DNA of 7,389 bases from an uncultured Porphyromonadaceae bacterium (lineage in GTDB: Bacteria; Bacteroidota; Bacteroidia; Bacteroidales; Muribaculaceae), in contig CAJJOO010000066.1 in NCBI GenBank assembly GCA_905193395.1, positions 1 through 7,389 on the forward strand. The letters are read 5' to 3'. Made by a program: the position numbers and the translations under genes. This document shows, one piece after another, positions 5,353-7,389 of this stretch. Position 1 is the stretch's first letter, and every line of letters begins with the position of its first letter. Under the pieces are notes generated by a model that did no database searches, was not told the DNA's origin, and was given only the letters and a program-made list of their open reading frames with translations.

Positions 5353-7389
5353 ATTTCAGTAAAATCTTGCGGGTGCCGGAACTTCGGAAAGTAACCATGG
5401 CCATGTCGCCGAGGTCGGTGGTATCGACCGACTCGACACAGCCCCGGCCGAATTTGCGGTGCTCGATTTCCATGCCGACCCGCAATTCGGCGGCGCTGCG
5501 GATGGCGAAACCGTCGGCCGGCGCGGGTTTGGTACGCGGCGGGGGGGCCGCAGCACTGATGCGCGTGAGAGTATCGGACGAAGCCGATGTGCGCGGTGCG
5601 GCGAAAGAATGAGGTGCAGGCGATGTACGCGGAACAACCGGACGACCGAAGGACATCTCGTAGGGCAGGCGCTCGGAACCGAGTGAAAATTTCAGCCATT
5701 GCCTGTCGATGTCGGCAAGGAAGCGCGAGGGCTTGCAGATGCAGGTCTGTCCGTTGAGGTAGCGCGAGTTGGCATATGACAGCATGCAGAACTTGCGTGC
5801 GCGCGTGATGGCGACATAAAACAGGCGGCGTTCCTCCTCGACGGCGGTCGCGGAATCGTGGCTCAGGGATGAGGGCAGAAGGTCCTCCTCGACGCCGACC
5901 ACGTAAACGTTGTTGAATTCCAGACCCTTGGCCGAGTGAATGGTCATAAGGTTCACGGCGTCGGCATCGGCATCAACATCCTGGTCGGTGGCAAGCGAAA
6001 CCTCGGTGAGAAAATCGGCCATTCCGAAACCGCTCTCTTCGCCGGCCTCGATACGGTCGCGGACATATTCGTGGGTGCTTTTCAGCAGTTCCTCGATATT
6101 CTCGCGTTTAGAAATGTTTTCGGGGGTGTATTCGGAGGCATACATAGCCATAAGGCCGGCTTCGCGGACAATAGCGAGCGCAAGGGTGTTGACATCGGTT
6201 CCGCCGGCCTGCATCTCAACGAAACGCTTGACCAGAGTTACGAAACCCTCAAGTTTGCGGAGCGTGCCGGAATTCACGTTCAATCCGTAACGGACGGGAT
6301 CGAGAAGTACTTTCCATATACTTACATCGGCGGCAATCGCGGCCGAAACCAGTTTTTCAATCGTCACCTTACCGATACCGCGGGCCGGGACATTGATTAC
6401 TCGTTTCAGGGATTCATCATCGTCCGGATTCACCGAGAGGTGGAAATATGCCAGAGCGTCCTTCACCTCCTTGCGCTGGTAGAATGCCTGGCCGCCATAA
6501 ATGCGGTAGGGAATATCGCGGCGGCGCAGGGCCTCTTCAAGCACGCGGCTCTGGGCGTTGGTGCGGTAAAGAATGGCGAATTCGGCATAGGGGTCTCCGC
6601 CGATGGCGCGACGCTGAACGATTGCGGCGGCGACAAGTCCGGCCTCGTCATAGTCGCTCTGTCCGCCCTGCACCTCGACACGCGCGCCCTCGTCGGCCAA
6701 AGAGAACACCTCCTTGGGGATACGGTTAAGATTCTTGGCAATTAGGCTGTTGGCCGCTCCGGTGATATTCTTCGTAGAACGATAGTTGCGTTCGAGTTTG
6801 AAGGTGCGGATTGTCGGAAAAGAGCGTTCCATTTTCAGGATATTGTCGATGTTGGCTCCGCGGAACGAGTAGATGCTCTGTGCGTCGTCGCCCACAACAC
6901 AAACATTGCCGGCGGGAGTTCCCAGCATGGTGATTATGGTGTTCTGGGCGAAGTTGGTATCCTGGAACTCATCGACAAGTATATATTTGAAAAATTCGCG
7001 GTAATGTCCGAGTATGCCGGGATTGTCGCGCAGCAGGATGGCGGTGTAATAGAGCAGGTCGTCAAAGTCCATCGCATCCGACACGCGACAACGCGCTACA
7101 TAGGCCCGATAGATGGCTGAAGTGCGCGGGCGGCGTCCCCGTTCATCGCTTTTCATCAGTTCGATGTCGGCGGCATAGGCCTCCGGCGACAACAGGGAGT
7201 TTTTGGCCCATGAAATCACGTTCTGGATCGTGGCTGGTTTATAGACCTTCTCGTCGAGGTCCATGTCGCGGATAATCGACTTTATGAGCGAGCGTGAGTC
7301 GGAGGTATCGTATATTGTGAAATGGGGGGAGTAGCCGATTTCGGCGGCATGGCGACGGAGCAGACGTGCGAAAATGCTGTGGAAGGTGC
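5330..7389 (-). CDS. UvrD/PcrA/Rep-type DNA helicase, 5' end outside window
   Basis: This superfamily 1A, ATP-dependent 3'-5' DNA helicase takes part in repair, replication restart and transcription conflicts. The frame stays open upstream of the Met at 7264 to the window edge. Those 41 extra codons begin TFHSIFARLLRRHA, the helicase motif Ia, so the true start and the Walker A motif lie beyond 7389. Numbered from the Met at 7264, motif II is VDEFQDT (97-103), motif III GDDAQSIYSFRGA (125-137), motif IV FKLERNYRST (155-164), motif V NLMTIHSAKGLEF (438-450) and motif VI EEERRLFYVAITRAR (476-490). The 2B region includes ILYRTNAQSR (231-240). A Pro/Ser/Ala-rich linker (about 541-585) joins a C-terminal domain, GMEIEHRKFGRGCVESV (597-613) to the end, like the PcrA Tudor-like domain that binds RNA polymerase. 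I favour PcrA over Rep for this reason. It is the first visible gene of the leftward operon. Confidence 0.95.
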   Translation of the reverse strand, partial: TFHSIFARLLRRHAAEIGYSPHFTIYDTSDSRSLIKSIIRDMDLDEKVYKPATIQNVISWAKNSLLSPEAYAADIELMKSDERGRRPRTSAIYRAYVARCRVSDAMDFDDLLYYTAILLRDNPGILGHYREFFKYILVDEFQDTNFAQNTIITMLGTPAGNVCVVGDDAQSIYSFRGANIDNILKMERSFPTIRTFKLERNYRSTKNITGAANSLIAKNLNRIPKEVFSLADEGARVEVQGGQSDYDEAGLVAAAIVQRRAIGGDPYAEFAILYRTNAQSRVLEEALRRRDIPYRIYGGQAFYQRKEVKDALAYFHLSVNPDDDESLKRVINVPARGIGKVTIEKLVSAAIAADVSIWKVLLDPVRYGLNVNSGTLRKLEGFVTLVKRFVEMQAGGTDVNTLALAIVREAGLMAMYASEYTPENISKRENIEELLKSTHEYVRDRIEAGEESGFGMADFLTEVSLATDQDVDADADAVNLMTIHSAKGLEFNNVYVVGVEEDLLPSSLSHDSATAVEEERRLFYVAITRARKFCMLSYANSRYLNGQTCICKPSRFLADIDRQWLKFSLGSERLPYEMSFGRPVVPRTSPAPHSFAAPRTSASSDTLTRISAAAPPPRTKPAPADGFAIRSAAELRVGMEIEHRKFGRGCVESVDTTDLGDMAMVTFRSSGTRKILLKYAQIRLP

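Larger units (their letters stand above)
2439..7389 (-). other. Leftward four-gene operon with overlapping genes
   Basis: Helicase, nspC, glycosyltransferase and radC are read leftward with no gaps: overlaps are 23, 4 and 4 bases. I found no TTTG/TAnnTTTG pair reading leftward inside the genes, so one promoter beyond 7389 probably drives all four, and the hairpin at 2379-2415 ends them. The gene contents do not form one known pathway. Confidence 0.8.

Noticed and set aside
5936..6745. 269-codon rightward open frame opposite the helicase
   Set aside because: It is a mirror of the helicase coding strand, which carries clear SF1 motifs. The antisense product shows no family features.
6982..6989. 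Exact TAnnTTTG (TATATTTG) on the + strand inside the helicase gene
   Set aside because: No TTTG lies 19-21 bases upstream, and the bases encode the conserved KYILVDEF stretch before motif II, so the match is likely chance.
1..7389. Mobile element, CRISPR array or phage/defence system
   Set aside because: There are no transposase or integrase motifs, no regularly spaced repeats and no terminal inverted repeats. RadC occurs near some mobile elements, but here it is locked into an overlapping chromosomal operon.

Overview
The window most likely comes from a member of the Bacteroidales (Bacteroidota), perhaps a gut lineage related to Muribaculaceae. Two putative promoters match the Bacteroidota TTTG-N19/20-TAnnTTTG pattern. 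The genes lack clear Shine-Dalgarno sequences, and the protein set (GadC-like permease, NspC, RadC, PcrA-type helicase) fits that group. The family-level placement is inference.

Left part, 1-2031. A reading frame that may be the first 13 codons of a leftward gene leaves the window at position 1. It is followed by an intergenic region of about 390 bases. A 534-residue, 12-TM, GadC-like amino acid antiporter is then read rightward. Its best promoter candidate lies so close to the ATG that the mRNA could be nearly leaderless.

Middle, 2032-2438. No protein gene is supported here. An exact Bacteroidota promoter (TTTG 2123-2126, 20 bases, TAACTTTG 2147-2154) is followed by about 260 bases with strong RNA-like structure and then a terminator hairpin (2379-2415). 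The structure includes a perfect 11-bp long-range stem, a second perfect 7-bp stem inside it, several small hairpins, and a 7-bp pairing that competes with the second stem. This looks like a free-standing structured RNA gene. I cannot assign it to a family; a 6S-like regulatory RNA is one possibility. It is the most interesting object in the window.

Right part, 2439-7389, all leftward. Four genes form a tight overlapping operon, in transcription order: a UvrD/PcrA helicase (5' end beyond the window), carboxynorspermidine decarboxylase nspC (23-nt overlap), a membrane-anchored family 2 glycosyltransferase (4-nt ATGA overlap) and radC (4-nt ATGA overlap). The operon joins DNA maintenance genes at both ends with polyamine synthesis and glycan transfer in the middle. 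It converges on the RNA gene and shares the hairpin at 2379-2415 as a probable bidirectional terminator.
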